Assembly: GCA_003647095.1 (NCBI GenBank)
Contig: QMME01000003.1
Location: 1 to 35,756, forward strand
Reading direction: 5' to 3'
Length of the DNA stretch: 35,756 nt
Origin: Deltaproteobacteria bacterium
GTDB lineage: Bacteria; Myxococcota; B64-G9
In this document: piece after piece, positions 21,725 through 31,760 of the stretch
How positions within the stretch are numbered: position 1 is the stretch's first letter
Layout of the letters: every line of letters begins with the position of its first letter
Translations under genes and position numbers: made by a program
Notes under the pieces: generated by a model
Seen by the model: only the letters and a program-made list of their open reading frames with translations
Told to the model about the DNA's origin: nothing
Databases searched by the model: none

Positions 21725-22804
21725 ATGAAAAAGGCAATTCTACTGGCTGGCGCGGTGTCCCTGTTGCTGCTGGCGGGTTGCTCCAAGAAGGCCGGTGCTC
21801 CCGGCGAGTTTTCCATGGTGCCGGCCGATGCCGACATCGTGGGGGTGCTGGATGCCAAGTCGGTCATGGACTACGTCAAGGGCGTGGCACCCAAGCTGGT
21901 TCCCGCGGAGTTGAAGGACCAGATTCCCCCCATCGAGACCCTGCTGCAGCAGGCCATGCAGATGACCGGCATCGACCTCAACAAGCTGGGCCGGGTGATC
22001 TTCGTGGGTTACGCCGGCAGCGACGAAAAGATGGCCTTCTTTGCCGAGGGCATCGAGGCCAAGGCCCTCAAGGGCAAGAAAGAGGCCGATCACAACGGTG
22101 TGACCATCTACAGCATGCCCCAGCACGTGCACTACGCCGAGATCGCCGGCAAGGGCATCGTCGGCGCACCCAGCGTGGAGATGGTCAAGAAGGTTCTCGA
22201 CGCCCAGAGCGGCAAGGCCAAGAAACTGGCCGACGGCGATCGGGCCAAGCTCCTGGGCGAACTCGCCGGCATGGAAAGCGATCTCGACCAGCTGCGCTTC
22301 TACCTGCTCACCGGCGACCTGCCCGGTACTCCTCCGGGCATGAAGCTGCGCGGCGGGGCCTTCTTCTTCGACCTGGACAAGGGCCTGGCCGGCACCATGC
22401 TCGGTGACGAAGCGGGGGCGCAGAAGATCAAGCAGCAGATCGACATGGGTCTCATGGCCGCCCGCGTGGCCCTGGCCATGCCCCAGGACAAGGGCGAGTT
22501 GCCCGTGGAACTGGACGACTCCGCCAAGAAGATGATCACCGAGGTGCTCAACAAGGTGGAAGCCACCCAGAAGGGCGGCACCGTGACCCTGGCCTACCAT
22601 GGCGATCTCAAGCCCCTGGTGGAAAAGGCCGTGGCCGTGGGCCTTGCTTCCTGGCAGAAGGAACGGGCCGGTGCCACTCCGGTTTCCCCTGCCCCGGCGG
22701 CAGCCCAGCCCCCGGCGGCCCCGGTGGCGGCCCCGGCGGCGGCCCCGGCGGCGGCCCCGGCGGCTGCTCCGGCGGCTCCGGCCCCCCAGCCTGTCAAGAA
22801 GTGA
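21725..22804 (+). CDS. Lipoprotein of unknown function with Pro/Ala-rich C-terminal tail
   Basis: MKKAILLAGAVSLLLLAGCSKK lipobox; SD AGAAGGGAGG; C-terminus PAPAAAQPPAAPVAAPAAAPAAAPAAAPAAPAPQPVKK. Confidence 0.85.
   Translation: MKKAILLAGAVSLLLLAGCSKKAGAPGEFSMVPADADIVGVLDAKSVMDYVKGVAPKLVPAELKDQIPPIETLLQQAMQMTGIDLNKLGRVIFVGYAGSDEKMAFFAEGIEAKALKGKKEADHNGVTIYSMPQHVHYAEIAGKGIVGAPSVEMVKKVLDAQSGKAKKLADGDRAKLLGELAGMESDLDQLRFYLLTGDLPGTPPGMKLRGGAFFFDLDKGLAGTMLGDEAGAQKIKQQIDMGLMAARVALAMPQDKGELPVELDDSAKKMITEVLNKVEATQKGGTVTLAYHGDLKPLVEKAVAVGLASWQKERAGATPVSPAPAAAQPPAAPVAAPAAAPAAAPAAAPAAPAPQPVKK
22691..22790 (+). repeat. Low-complexity GGCCCCGGCGGC-type coding repeat (Pro-Ala tail)
   Basis: Repeated 12-nt ggccccggcggc units. 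Confidence 0.75.
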
Positions 22805-22887
22805 TCTTCATACTTTCTCAAGCCACGACGCCAGCGGCCTGAGCACCCGGCGCGGGTGAGCGGCGGCATTATTTTCCGGAGGTGTCC

Positions 22888-25800
22888 ATGAGGTACCGGT
22901 TTCTGCCGTTGCTGCTGGCGCTGCTGGCAGCGGGGTGTCTGCGGCCGGCGACCTCCCGCCCGGAAGGGGCGACGGCCTTGCCGGCCGTCGAGCCGCGAGC
23001 GCTGTTGGAACGCGGTATCGAGTCGTTCGTGGGGCCGGGGCGGCTGCCGGCGGCCCGGTCGCTGTTTGCCCGGGCTGCCGGTCTGGAGCCCCGCCTCCGG
23101 GAGGCCTGGTGGTGGCTGGCCTGGTCGGACGTCCTGCTGGGTCGCAGCGAGCGCGCCTTCGGCTCTTTCCTGCAAGCGGCCGGCGACTACGCTCACCCGG
23201 CCGACGCCCTGGCCTTGCAACGCGCCTTTGCCCTGCTGTCGGGGCGCCGGCAGGCAGAGCGCCTGCGGGATGTACTGCGCCGGGCCGTCTCCGCTCCCGG
23301 GACCCATCCGCTGGTGCGGGCCCGGGCCCGCTGGCTGCTGGGGCGGTTGCTGCGAAGACTGGGACGCTTCGATCGGGCCCGGCAGGAGTTCGCCCGGCTG
23401 GGCTTCGTCTCCGAGTGGATGGTGGTCGGCCCCTTTGCCAACGACCAGAACTCCGGCTTCGACACCCCCTACGGGCCGGAACGAGAGCCGCTCGATTACC
23501 GGCGGGAGTTCGCCGGCAAGCTGCAGCGAGTGAAGTTCCGGCCGGTGGAGCGCCTCGACTACGATGGCTCGGTCAACCTGTCGGCGTTGCTCGATCCCGA
23601 CAGCTGGAGCTGTGCCTACCTGGCCAGCCACCTGTCGAGTCCCCGGGCCATGCCGGCGGTACTGCGCCTGGGAGTGGGGCGGGCGGTCAAGGTCTGGCTG
23701 AACGGCCGGCTGCTGTTGTCCTCGGACGATGTTGAAAGGGCGGGATTCGACCAGCTGGCAGTCTCCGCCGGCCTGCGCCGGGGCTGGAACCGCTTGCTGG
23801 TCAAGGTCTGCCAGCGCAACGGTCCCTGGTTGCTGCGATTGCGCCTGACCGATCCCCGGGGCCGTCCCCTGCGGCTGCCGGCCACGAACAAGCTGCAGCG
23901 GGTGGCCAGCGGCGCAGACCGGCAGTCTCGCCCCGTTCCTCCCCGGCAACTGGCGGACGTGCTCGAGCAGCAGCTGAAGGGGCGGGGTTCCTGGTTGCAA
24001 CGCCTGCTGGCGCGCTGGCAGATCGAGCAGGGATTCTACCGGCGTGCCGCAGACCGGCTCGACCGCCTGGCGGCGACATCCTCGGGATGCCGTCCCCTGC
24101 TGGCCCTGCTTTCCCACCGGGCACAGCAGGCGGCCGGTCGCGACAGCCTGGCGCTCAAGGCGTTGGATCAAACGACCTGTGCTGCCACCGTCCCCGGCTT
24201 GCTTCTGGCACGAGCCGCCTACGAGAGTTCGCGTGGTCGTTACCAGCGGGCCATGCGCCTGTTGCGCCGTTCCAGGTTGGAACTGGATGGCGAGGGAGAC
24301 GCTGCTCGCCTCTGGACCCGCCTGCTGGTGGAGCGCGGGTTTGCCGTGCCGGCCCGGCAACGGCTGGAGCGCCGGTTGCAACACCGGCCCGACGACGATG
24401 ATTCCTGGCGCCTGTTGGCCGAGGTGGCTGGTACTCTGGACCTGCGACGGCTGGTCTTGCGGTCCAGGAGAAAGGTGCTGGCCCTTCGTCCCGACCTGCC
24501 TGCTGCCTACAACGCACTGGTACGGCTGGCCCGGCAGCGCGGGGACAACGGGCGCGCCCTGCAATTGCTGGATCGCCAGGCACGGGCCTTCCCCTGTTCC
24601 CTGAATACGCGCCTGCTTCGGGCCCGGGTGCTGCTGGCGGTGGGGCGGGAACCGGCGGCCAGGAAACAGCTTGAGCGCTTGCTCCGCTTGAGCCCGGACG
24701 ACTGGCGCGTCTATCGCCTGCTGGGCCAGCTGCATGATCGCCACGGCCGGCGCCGGCTAGCCCTGCAGGCCTTCCAGCGGGCCTTGGAGCTGAAGCCCGA
24801 GGCCAGCTTCCTGCGCGACTACGTGGACTTTCTCGAGGATCGCCAGGACCCGGCCTTCGAACGTTACGGTCTCGGTGCCGACCAGGTTCAGCAGATACTG
24901 ACACGATTGCCTCCACTGTCGGCCTATCCAGAGGCCGAGGCGGTGTTCCTGCTCGACGACGAGGTCACCCATGTCTTTGCCGACGGCTCGGCGCACCACC
25001 TGGTACACCAGGCCTACCTGGTGCGCACGGCCAGCGCCCGGGCTCGCTTCAATCGCTTCGCCGTTCCCAGCGGTCCCTCCTTTCGGCTGGAGGTGGCGGA
25101 GACCATCTTGCCCGATGGCAGTCGCCGCGAGGCGACAGCGGTAAGGCGCGGAGCCATCTACTTCCCCTCGCTGGAGCCGGGCGTGGTGATTCACGTGGCC
25201 TACCAATACGAATCGGCTTCCCTGTCCTGGATGCAGGATCACTTCGCCATGCAGTTCAACTTCCAGGGGCGCTTCCCCTCCTTGCGACCCCGCTGGGTGG
25301 TGGTTACTCCCCCGGGAAAGCAGGTGCAGATCCTCGTACGCGGCCAGGGCATCGAACACCGGCGCCAGTCGCTGGGGGCCGAACGGGTAGACGTCTTTAC
25401 CGCCCGTGACATGCCCATGTTGCACGCCGAGCCGTTGGCGGTTCCGGAACGCGAACGCCGCGCCATGGTGCTGCTGACCACGGTACCCTCCTGGAAGGAA
25501 CTGGCCCGCTGGCAGAACAGCCTTATCGTCGATCAGTTCGAATCGGACCAGGCCATCCGTGAACAGACCGAGAAGCTGGTGGCCGATGCCGGTAGCGTCC
25601 TGGCGAAGGTGGAGGCGCTGTACGGTTTCGTGGCCCGGAAGATCCGCTATCTCAATCACGACGTGGGTATCTTCGGCAAGAAGCCCAACAAGGCCATCAA
25701 TGTTTTCGAAAACCGCTTCGGCGACTGCAAGGACAAGGCCACGCTGTTGATCGCCATGTTGCGCCTGGTGGGTATCGAGGCCGCCTACGCCGGTATCCGT

Positions 25801-26658
25801 ACAGTGGATCGCGGTCCCGTTTTCTGGCAGGTGCCACACGCCCAGACCAACCACGTCATCGCCTACCTGCCCGCCCAGCCGGGCATCGAGCACGAGCTGT
25901 TTCTCGATACCACCGCCGAGTACAACCATTTCCTGCACTTGCCGGAACGCGACCAGGGGGTACGCGCCCTGGTCCTGGAGGGCCAGGGCTACCGCCTGGT
26001 CGACACCCCGGTGCTTCCGCCTTCCGCCTCGCAGCTGCTGTTTACCGCCGACGCCTCCCTGGAGGGTGACGACCTGGTCATGCAGGTGCGCGAGAGCTGG
26101 AGCGGCTGGTTGGCGGCCTGGTTCCGATCGCACCTGAACGTGGAAGGCAAGCGCCGCGAGTTCATGGCCGGACTGCTCAACGTTCGTTTCCCGGGGGCTT
26201 CCCTGTCCGGCGACCACTACCGGGGCATTGACGACCTGGGAAAACAGGCCGGGATAGATTACCGCTTGCTCCTGCCCGGCCGGGCTCGCCGCGAAGGCAA
26301 GCAACTACGACTCAATCTTTTCTGGTTCGACAAGCTGGTGGAGCGCATGACTCCGCGGCCGGAACGCCACGGGGACGTGTTCCTGCCCTACCGGGCGGAA
26401 AGAATATTGCGGGTGAAGCTGCACTTGCCACCCCGGGTGAGGCCGCTGGTACTGCCCCCACCGGTGAACATCGACAACGACCTCGTCGGCTTCTCCCAGT
26501 CATGTTCCGAGAAGGAAGGAGTCCTGGAATGCCAGCGCCGGCTGGTGATCAAGCCCCGGCGCATACCCCGCGAGCGCTACCAGGAATTCCGCCGGCTGTG
26601 TCACCTTATCGATCAGGCCGAACGTGTGGAAATAGTCTTGCCCGACGGCACTCAATGA
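22888..26658 (+). CDS. Large TPR + DUF3857 + transglutaminase-like lipoprotein
   Basis: Lipobox LLAAGC; multiple TPR-like repeats; DUF3857-like mid region; transglutaminase motif NRFGDCKDKATLLIAMLRLVGIEAAYAGIRT. Confidence 0.85.
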   Translation: MRYRFLPLLLALLAAGCLRPATSRPEGATALPAVEPRALLERGIESFVGPGRLPAARSLFARAAGLEPRLREAWWWLAWSDVLLGRSERAFGSFLQAAGDYAHPADALALQRAFALLSGRRQAERLRDVLRRAVSAPGTHPLVRARARWLLGRLLRRLGRFDRARQEFARLGFVSEWMVVGPFANDQNSGFDTPYGPEREPLDYRREFAGKLQRVKFRPVERLDYDGSVNLSALLDPDSWSCAYLASHLSSPRAMPAVLRLGVGRAVKVWLNGRLLLSSDDVERAGFDQLAVSAGLRRGWNRLLVKVCQRNGPWLLRLRLTDPRGRPLRLPATNKLQRVASGADRQSRPVPPRQLADVLEQQLKGRGSWLQRLLARWQIEQGFYRRAADRLDRLAATSSGCRPLLALLSHRAQQAAGRDSLALKALDQTTCAATVPGLLLARAAYESSRGRYQRAMRLLRRSRLELDGEGDAARLWTRLLVERGFAVPARQRLERRLQHRPDDDDSWRLLAEVAGTLDLRRLVLRSRRKVLALRPDLPAAYNALVRLARQRGDNGRALQLLDRQARAFPCSLNTRLLRARVLLAVGREPAARKQLERLLRLSPDDWRVYRLLGQLHDRHGRRRLALQAFQRALELKPEASFLRDYVDFLEDRQDPAFERYGLGADQVQQILTRLPPLSAYPEAEAVFLLDDEVTHVFADGSAHHLVHQAYLVRTASARARFNRFAVPSGPSFRLEVAETILPDGSRREATAVRRGAIYFPSLEPGVVIHVAYQYESASLSWMQDHFAMQFNFQGRFPSLRPRWVVVTPPGKQVQILVRGQGIEHRRQSLGAERVDVFTARDMPMLHAEPLAVPERERRAMVLLTTVPSWKELARWQNSLIVDQFESDQAIREQTEKLVADAGSVLAKVEALYGFVARKIRYLNHDVGIFGKKPNKAINVFENRFGDCKDKATLLIAMLRLVGIEAAYAGIRTVDRGPVFWQVPHAQTNHVIAYLPAQPGIEHELFLDTTAEYNHFLHLPERDQGVRALVLEGQGYRLVDTPVLPPSASQLLFTADASLEGDDLVMQVRESWSGWLAAWFRSHLNVEGKRREFMAGLLNVRFPGASLSGDHYRGIDDLGKQAGIDYRLLLPGRARREGKQLRLNLFWFDKLVERMTPRPERHGDVFLPYRAERILRVKLHLPPRVRPLVLPPPVNIDNDLVGFSQSCSEKEGVLECQRRLVIKPRRIPRERYQEFRRLCHLIDQAERVEIVLPDGTQ

Positions 26659-28847
26659 TGCTGCTGGCGTAACCAGCGCACCACGCTGGGAAGATCGAGA
26701 TCGCTTTCGTCGCTCAAGGTTGCGGTGGAGGCTCCGGCGGCAGGCAAGTAGCACATCTGGGTATAGTCCACCACCATGCGGGCGGCGTTGTAGCGCCAGG
26801 CCAGGCTGGCCAGGGCGTGTTTCATGCGCGCCAGCCAGGCGATGGGCAGACCGGCCTCGTCACGCTGGTAGAACAGGGGTACGACTTGCTCTTGCAGCAC
26901 CCGGCGCAACTGTTCCCCCTCGCGGGCGTCCTGCACGGCGGGATCGCTATGCAGCGAACCGTCGCCGATGGCAAAACCGTTCTCGCCGTCATAAGCCTCG
27001 GCCCACCAGCCATCCAGGGTGGAGCAGTTCAGGCCGCCGTTGAGGACGACTTTCTGGCCGCTGGTGCCGCAGGCTTCGAGCGGACGACGCGGGTTGTTCA
27101 GCCACAGGTCCACACCCTGTACCAGGTGCCTGGCCACGTTGATGTCGTAATCCTCCACCAGCACCATCCGGCCCCGCAGTTCCGACCGGCGGCTGAGGTG
27201 GAAGATACGCTTGATGATCTCCTTGCCCCGCTCGTCCCGGGGGTGGGCCTTGCCGGCGTAGAGAATCTGCACCGGCCGCTGCTCGTCTCCCAGCAGCCGG
27301 ACCAGCCACTCCTCATTGTCCAGCAGCAGGTTGGCACGCTTGTAAAGGGCGAAGCGTCGGGCGAAGCCTATGGTCAGGGCGTCGGGATTGAGCAGGCCGG
27401 CCCGCTGGCGGGCTTCCTGCTCGTCCTCTCCCCGGCGCAGGGCCTGTCGTACCAGGCGTCGCCGGACGAAATCGATGAGGCGGCCCTTCAGGACCCGGTG
27501 GGTCTCCCACAGTTCACCGTCATCGATATCCAGCACTTCCTGCCATACCTGGGGGCGACGAATGCGTTCGAGCCAGTCGCGACCCAGATGCCGTTCATAC
27601 AGGCGGCGCATCTGCGGTGCCAGCCAGGAAGCCACGTGCACCCCGTTGGTGATGTGACCGATGGGCACCTCGTGGACGGCTCTGCCCGGCCAAAGCGATT
27701 GCCACATGCGCCGGCTCACCCCGCCGTGGATGGCCGACACCCCGTTGGCCCGCTGTGACATCTTCAGCGCCAGCACCGTCATGCAGAACGGTTCCCGCTG
27801 GTCGTCGGGATCGCTGCGCCCCAGGCCCAGGAACTGCTTTTCGTCGATGTTGAGCCTCTGCCGCAGGCGACCCAGGTTCTGCTCCACCAGGTCTGCCGGG
27901 AAGCGATCGTGCCCGGCCTCGACGGGGGTGTGGGTGGTGAACACGGTGCTCTCGGCCACCTGCCGGGCCGCCACCTCGAAGGATGTTTCCTGCTCGCTCA
28001 TGAGCCGGCGGGCCGCTTCCAGGGCGGCGAAGGCGCAGTGACCCTCGTTCAGGTGAATGACGCCGGGCTTGATACCCAGGGCCTCGAGTGCCCGCATGCC
28101 GCCGACGCCGAGCAGGATTTCCTGGCGGATGCGTACCCGCTGGTCACCTCCGTAGAGGCGTTCCAGGTGGGTGGCCAGTGCCTGGTCGGCGGCGACGTTG
28201 TCCTCGGTTCGCGGATCGAGCAGCAGCAGGCGGTTACGACCCACCCGCGCCTCGAGCACGCTGGAGAAAAGGGGTCCGTCGAGGGTGTCGACGCGCACCT
28301 GCACCGGCTGGCCGTCCGTTCCGCGGGCGGGCCGCAGGGGCAGGGAGGCCAGGTCGGCGGTTTCGTACTGTTCCTGTTGCCAGCCGTCGAGATCTATCCG
28401 CTGCCGGAAGTAGCCCTGGTCGTAGAACAGTCCTACTCCCACCATGGGAACGCCCAGGTCCGAGGCCGCCTTGAGGTGATCTCCGGCCAGTACCCCCAGG
28501 CCGCCCGAGTACAGGGGCAGCGACTCGTGCAGCCCGAACTCGGCGCAGAAATACGCCACCGGGCGCACCCGCAGGGGCCCGGCATGGATGCGGCCCCAGC
28601 CGCGGCGGGCATCGAGGTATTCCTGTAAACGATGGTAGGCATAGATGACGCGACTCTCGATGGCCAGTTCCCGGGCCCGCTCCTCGAGCCGTCCGGGTCC
28701 GCTTTCACGCAGGAAGGCCAGGGCGTTGTGGTTGCAGCGCCGCCACAGCTCCTCGTCGAGTTCACGCAGGATATCTATGAACTCGGGTTGCCAGGACCAC
28801 CACAGGTTCCCGGCGATGTGAAGCATCTTCTGGTAGAGCTTTTCCAT
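26652..28847 (-). CDS. glgP: Alpha-glucan (glycogen/maltodextrin) phosphorylase, GT35
   Basis: [23 protein letters not shown]..., [57 protein letters not shown]-Lys region [33 protein letters not shown]-terminal extension to 28970 unlikely. Confidence 0.93.
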   Translation of the reverse strand: MEKLYQKMLHIAGNLWWSWQPEFIDILRELDEELWRRCNHNALAFLRESGPGRLEERARELAIESRVIYAYHRLQEYLDARRGWGRIHAGPLRVRPVAYFCAEFGLHESLPLYSGGLGVLAGDHLKAASDLGVPMVGVGLFYDQGYFRQRIDLDGWQQEQYETADLASLPLRPARGTDGQPVQVRVDTLDGPLFSSVLEARVGRNRLLLLDPRTEDNVAADQALATHLERLYGGDQRVRIRQEILLGVGGMRALEALGIKPGVIHLNEGHCAFAALEAARRLMSEQETSFEVAARQVAESTVFTTHTPVEAGHDRFPADLVEQNLGRLRQRLNIDEKQFLGLGRSDPDDQREPFCMTVLALKMSQRANGVSAIHGGVSRRMWQSLWPGRAVHEVPIGHITNGVHVASWLAPQMRRLYERHLGRDWLERIRRPQVWQEVLDIDDGELWETHRVLKGRLIDFVRRRLVRQALRRGEDEQEARQRAGLLNPDALTIGFARRFALYKRANLLLDNEEWLVRLLGDEQRPVQILYAGKAHPRDERGKEIIKRIFHLSRRSELRGRMVLVEDYDINVARHLVQGVDLWLNNPRRPLEACGTSGQKVVLNGGLNCSTLDGWWAEAYDGENGFAIGDGSLHSDPAVQDAREGEQLRRVLQEQVVPLFYQRDEAGLPIAWLARMKHALASLAWRYNAARMVVDYTQMCYLPAAGASTATLSDESDLDLPSVVRWLRQQHH

Positions 28848-29079
28848 GGTTGCCTCCAGCCGCCAGTGAGTGAGGCATTGTCCTAGATCGGAAAACGACT
28901 CGTCAACCAAGAAAACTTCTGGTGGAGAGCAACGATTGACAGGGCAACGGCGGCGATGGTACACAGGCATGCCGCTGGTAGTTGCCCGGGTGGCGCTAAC
29001 CGGGTAACCTGGCTACAAATGGTCCGAAACCCGGAGTCCTCGACTCACCGGCACCGGGAAGGAAGGATCCGACGAGATC

Positions 29080-30087
29080 ATGAGCGATGCGCTGCTAACA
29101 GCCCGGGCCGTGGATGTCAGCCCACTCGCCGACGCCCAGCGACTGGTGGCACCAGCGCTGCAGCTGGTCGAGCGGCAGATTGAACAGAGCACCTCGTCGG
29201 CAGTACAACTGGTTCCCGAAGTGGCGCGTCACCTGGTGGATTCCGGGGGCAAGCGTATCCGCCCCACCCTATCGCTGCTGGTCTGTCGCCTGGCCGGTGG
29301 CCACGCGGAAGACGATGTCGAGCTGGCCGCCGCCACGGAACTGTTCCACAATGCCTCGCTGTTGCACGACGACGTGGTGGATCGCGGGCACGTGCGCCGC
29401 GGGGTGCCGGCGGCGCCCCGGGTGTACGGAAATTCCGCCAGTGTGCTGGTAGGAGATTTTCTCATGGCCCGGGCGCTGAAACTGGTGGTGGAACACGGCT
29501 CCCGGCACTTGCTCGAGCACCTGTGTTCCACCATTACCTCGATGGCCGAAGGAGAGGTCCTGCAGCTGGTGCGTTCCGGGCGGATGACCCTGAACATGCC
29601 CGGTTACGAGCAGATCATCTCCGGCAAGACGGCAGGCCTGTTTTCCTGGTGCTGCCGGGCCGGGGCCTGCCAGGCTGGGGCGAAAGAGTCGCAGGTGGAG
29701 GCGGCGGCCCGGTTGGGCAAGTTCTTCGGCATGGCCTTTCAAGTGACCGACGACGTGCTCGACTACACCTCCGGGCCGGAGAGAAGCGGCAAGGACCTGG
29801 CCAACGACCTGCAGCAGGGCAAGGTGACCCTGCCGTTGTTGTTCGCCTGCGAGCGGGATTCGTCCCTGTTCGAATGCGTGGAGGAACTGGCCCGCGGCGA
29901 GCCAGGCCCCGAGCAGTGCCTGCACATCGTCGAGCGGGTAATCGCTTCCGACGCCATCGACCGTTCCATGGAAATGGCCCGGGACTTCTGCGGCAAGGTC
30001 TCCGAGGAGTTGGGAAGTTTTGCAGGCGGTCCGGAATCGGAGGTCATCGAACGCCTGACCGCCCACCTGCTGGAAAGAGTATCCTGA
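29080..30087 (+). CDS. Polyprenyl (octaprenyl-type) diphosphate synthase
   Basis: GGKRIRPTLSLLV, first Asp-rich motif LLHDDVVDRG, second motif FQVTDDVLDYT. Confidence 0.93.
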   Translation: MSDALLTARAVDVSPLADAQRLVAPALQLVERQIEQSTSSAVQLVPEVARHLVDSGGKRIRPTLSLLVCRLAGGHAEDDVELAAATELFHNASLLHDDVVDRGHVRRGVPAAPRVYGNSASVLVGDFLMARALKLVVEHGSRHLLEHLCSTITSMAEGEVLQLVRSGRMTLNMPGYEQIISGKTAGLFSWCCRAGACQAGAKESQVEAAARLGKFFGMAFQVTDDVLDYTSGPERSGKDLANDLQQGKVTLPLLFACERDSSLFECVEELARGEPGPEQCLHIVERVIASDAIDRSMEMARDFCGKVSEELGSFAGGPESEVIERLTAHLLERVS

Positions 30088-30239
30088 CCAGGCAACCGGT
30101 TGTATAAACCGAAACGTTATGACCTACATGTGGTGGTAACTGTAGTTTCTGATCTCGCAATATTTTTCCCATCCACCTGCTAACAGTGTGATTTTGAAGA
30201 GTGTTTTGGTCAAGTGGCCGATTCCGGGCATGCAATACC

Positions 30240-30256
30240 TGTGACGTATTGTCACA
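30240..30256. promoter_or_regulatory. Inverted repeat TGTGAC-GTATT-GTCACA, candidate activator (UAS) site
   Basis: Perfect 6-bp inverted repeat with 5-bp spacer, about 95 bp upstream of the -24/-12 element. Confidence 0.6.
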
Positions 30257-30310
30257 TAGAACACAATAATGCGCGGTGCGTCAGGACGTGCAGTGACATA
30301 TGTTTCTATA

Positions 30311-30323
30311 TATCAAGGAGTTG
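30311..30323 (+). promoter_or_regulatory. IHF consensus match (TATCAAGGAGTTG; WATCAANNNNTTR)
   Basis: Exact match to the IHF core consensus, located between UAS and -24/-12. Confidence 0.55.
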
Positions 30324-30349
30324 TCGAGCACCGGTATTATGCGCGATTT

Positions 30350-30365
30350 TGGCACGGCATATGCA
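30350..30365 (+). promoter_or_regulatory. Sigma54 (RpoN) -24/-12 promoter TGGCACGGCATATGCA
   Basis: One mismatch from TGGCACRNNNNTTGCW with correct GG-N10-GC spacing; 36 bp before ATG 30402. Confidence 0.7.
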
Positions 30366-30401
30366 CCCGGTGAAGGCGGACGCTAGCATAGGAGGAAGGA
30401 C

Positions 30402-31706
30402 ATGCGTAAAATCATTTCGATTCTGGCGGTGGCCGGTCTGGTGGCGGCGTGTTCGCCCGGCAGCATCGAGGACATTTCTCCGACGGCCGATGATTCCTTC
30501 AGCCGCCAGGACAACAAGATAGTGGGTGGCTCGGTTTACGAGGGCCTGCCCGCGGTGGGAGCCCTGGTCTACAACGGCAACATGCACTGCACCGGTACCC
30601 TGATTGCCCCGCGCAAGGTGCTCACCGCCGGCCACTGTGTCTCGGGCTTCAGTGCCTCGCGCATGCAGTTCGTCATCGGCCCGCGCATCGACCAGGCCCA
30701 GTACGTCATCGACGCTGCTTCCATACAGGCACACCCGTACTACAACGGTTCCTCGATAACCAACGATATCGGCCTGGTCATTCTCAAGCAGGATGCTCCC
30801 ATTGCTCCCCTGGGTATCAACACCGCCAGCATGAACTCGTGGAAGGGCACCAGCCTGTTCTTCGTCGGCTACGGTGTCAACAACGGCTACAACCAGACCG
30901 GCGCCGGTATCAAGCGGGCGGTGTGGATGGACATCACCGGTGTCTCCACCTCCACGTTTTCCTACGAGAATCCCGACAAGAACACTTGCAACGGAGACTC
31001 CGGTGGACCCGCCTTCCTCAAGACCTCCTCGGGCGACTACCTGGTGGCCGGGGTTACCTCCTACGGCGACCAGTACTGCAATTCCTACGGTGTCGATACC
31101 CGCGTCGATGCCTACCTGGACTTCGTCGGTGAGACCGGTGGCAGCACACAGCCCGACCAGCCCGCCGATCCCTGCAACGGCGAGACCTACGAGGGTCGCT
31201 GCGACGGCGACACCGTGGTCTGGTGCGAAAACGACCAGGTAAACACCCAGGACTGCGCTGCTTCCGGCAAGGTCTGCGGCTGGTCCGACCAGTACGGCTA
31301 CTATGGTTGTGTCGCCGCCCCGCAGCAACCGGATGAACCACCCGATCAACCTCCCGACCAGCCCGCCGATCCCTGCAACGGTGAAACCTACGAGGGTCGC
31401 TGCGACGGCGACAGCGTCATCTGGTGTGAAAACGACCAGGTCAACACCCAGGATTGCGCTGCTTCCGGCAAGGTCTGCGGCTGGTCCGACCAGTACGGCT
31501 ACTATGGCTGCATAACGGCTGCCCAGCAGCCCGATCAGCAGCCCGAGCAGCCCGCGGACCCTTGCAACGGCGAGACCTGGCAGGGTCGCTGCGAGGGCGA
31601 CACGGTCATCTGGTGCGAAAACGACCAGGTCAATTCCATCGACTGCGGTTCACACGGCGCCAGTTGCGGCTGGAACTACCAGAAGGGCTACTACGACTGC
31701 ATCTAG
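30402..31706 (+). CDS. Trypsin-like serine protease lipoprotein with three C-terminal 6-Cys repeats
   Basis: Lipobox LVAAC; IVGG..., catalytic His TAGHC, Asp NDIGLVIL, Ser CNGDSGGPAF; C-terminal DPCNGETYEGRCDGDTVVWCENDQVNTQDCAASGKVCGWSDQYGYYGC x3. Confidence 0.93.
   Translation: MRKIISILAVAGLVAACSPGSIEDISPTADDSFSRQDNKIVGGSVYEGLPAVGALVYNGNMHCTGTLIAPRKVLTAGHCVSGFSASRMQFVIGPRIDQAQYVIDAASIQAHPYYNGSSITNDIGLVILKQDAPIAPLGINTASMNSWKGTSLFFVGYGVNNGYNQTGAGIKRAVWMDITGVSTSTFSYENPDKNTCNGDSGGPAFLKTSSGDYLVAGVTSYGDQYCNSYGVDTRVDAYLDFVGETGGSTQPDQPADPCNGETYEGRCDGDTVVWCENDQVNTQDCAASGKVCGWSDQYGYYGCVAAPQQPDEPPDQPPDQPADPCNGETYEGRCDGDSVIWCENDQVNTQDCAASGKVCGWSDQYGYYGCITAAQQPDQQPEQPADPCNGETWQGRCEGDTVIWCENDQVNSIDCGSHGASCGWNYQKGYYDCI
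31155..31706 (+). repeat. Three tandem coding repeats (periods about 201 and 189 nt) encoding 6-Cys domains plus Pro/Gln/Asp linkers
   Basis: Copies begin near 31155, 31356 and 31545; copies 1 and 2 nearly identical. Confidence 0.85.
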
Positions 31707-31729
31707 GGCGAGCACCTTCCCCTTTCCTG

Positions 31730-31759
31730 CCCCCCGCCTCCACGGGCGGGGGGTGTTTT
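31730..31759 (+). terminator. Rho-independent-like terminator after the protease gene
   Basis: CCCCCCGCC-tccacg-GGCGGGGGG followed by tgtttt. Confidence 0.8.
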
Positions 31760-31760
31760 C

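Noticed and set aside
28848-28970. N-terminal extension of glucan phosphorylase in the ORF track
   Set aside because: [19 protein letters not shown] is the normal family N-terminus; the extension lacks similarity to the family.
30240-30256. Canonical CRP binding site
   Set aside because: Half-sites match TGTGA/TCACA but the spacer is 7 rather than 6; retained only as a generic inverted-repeat regulator site.
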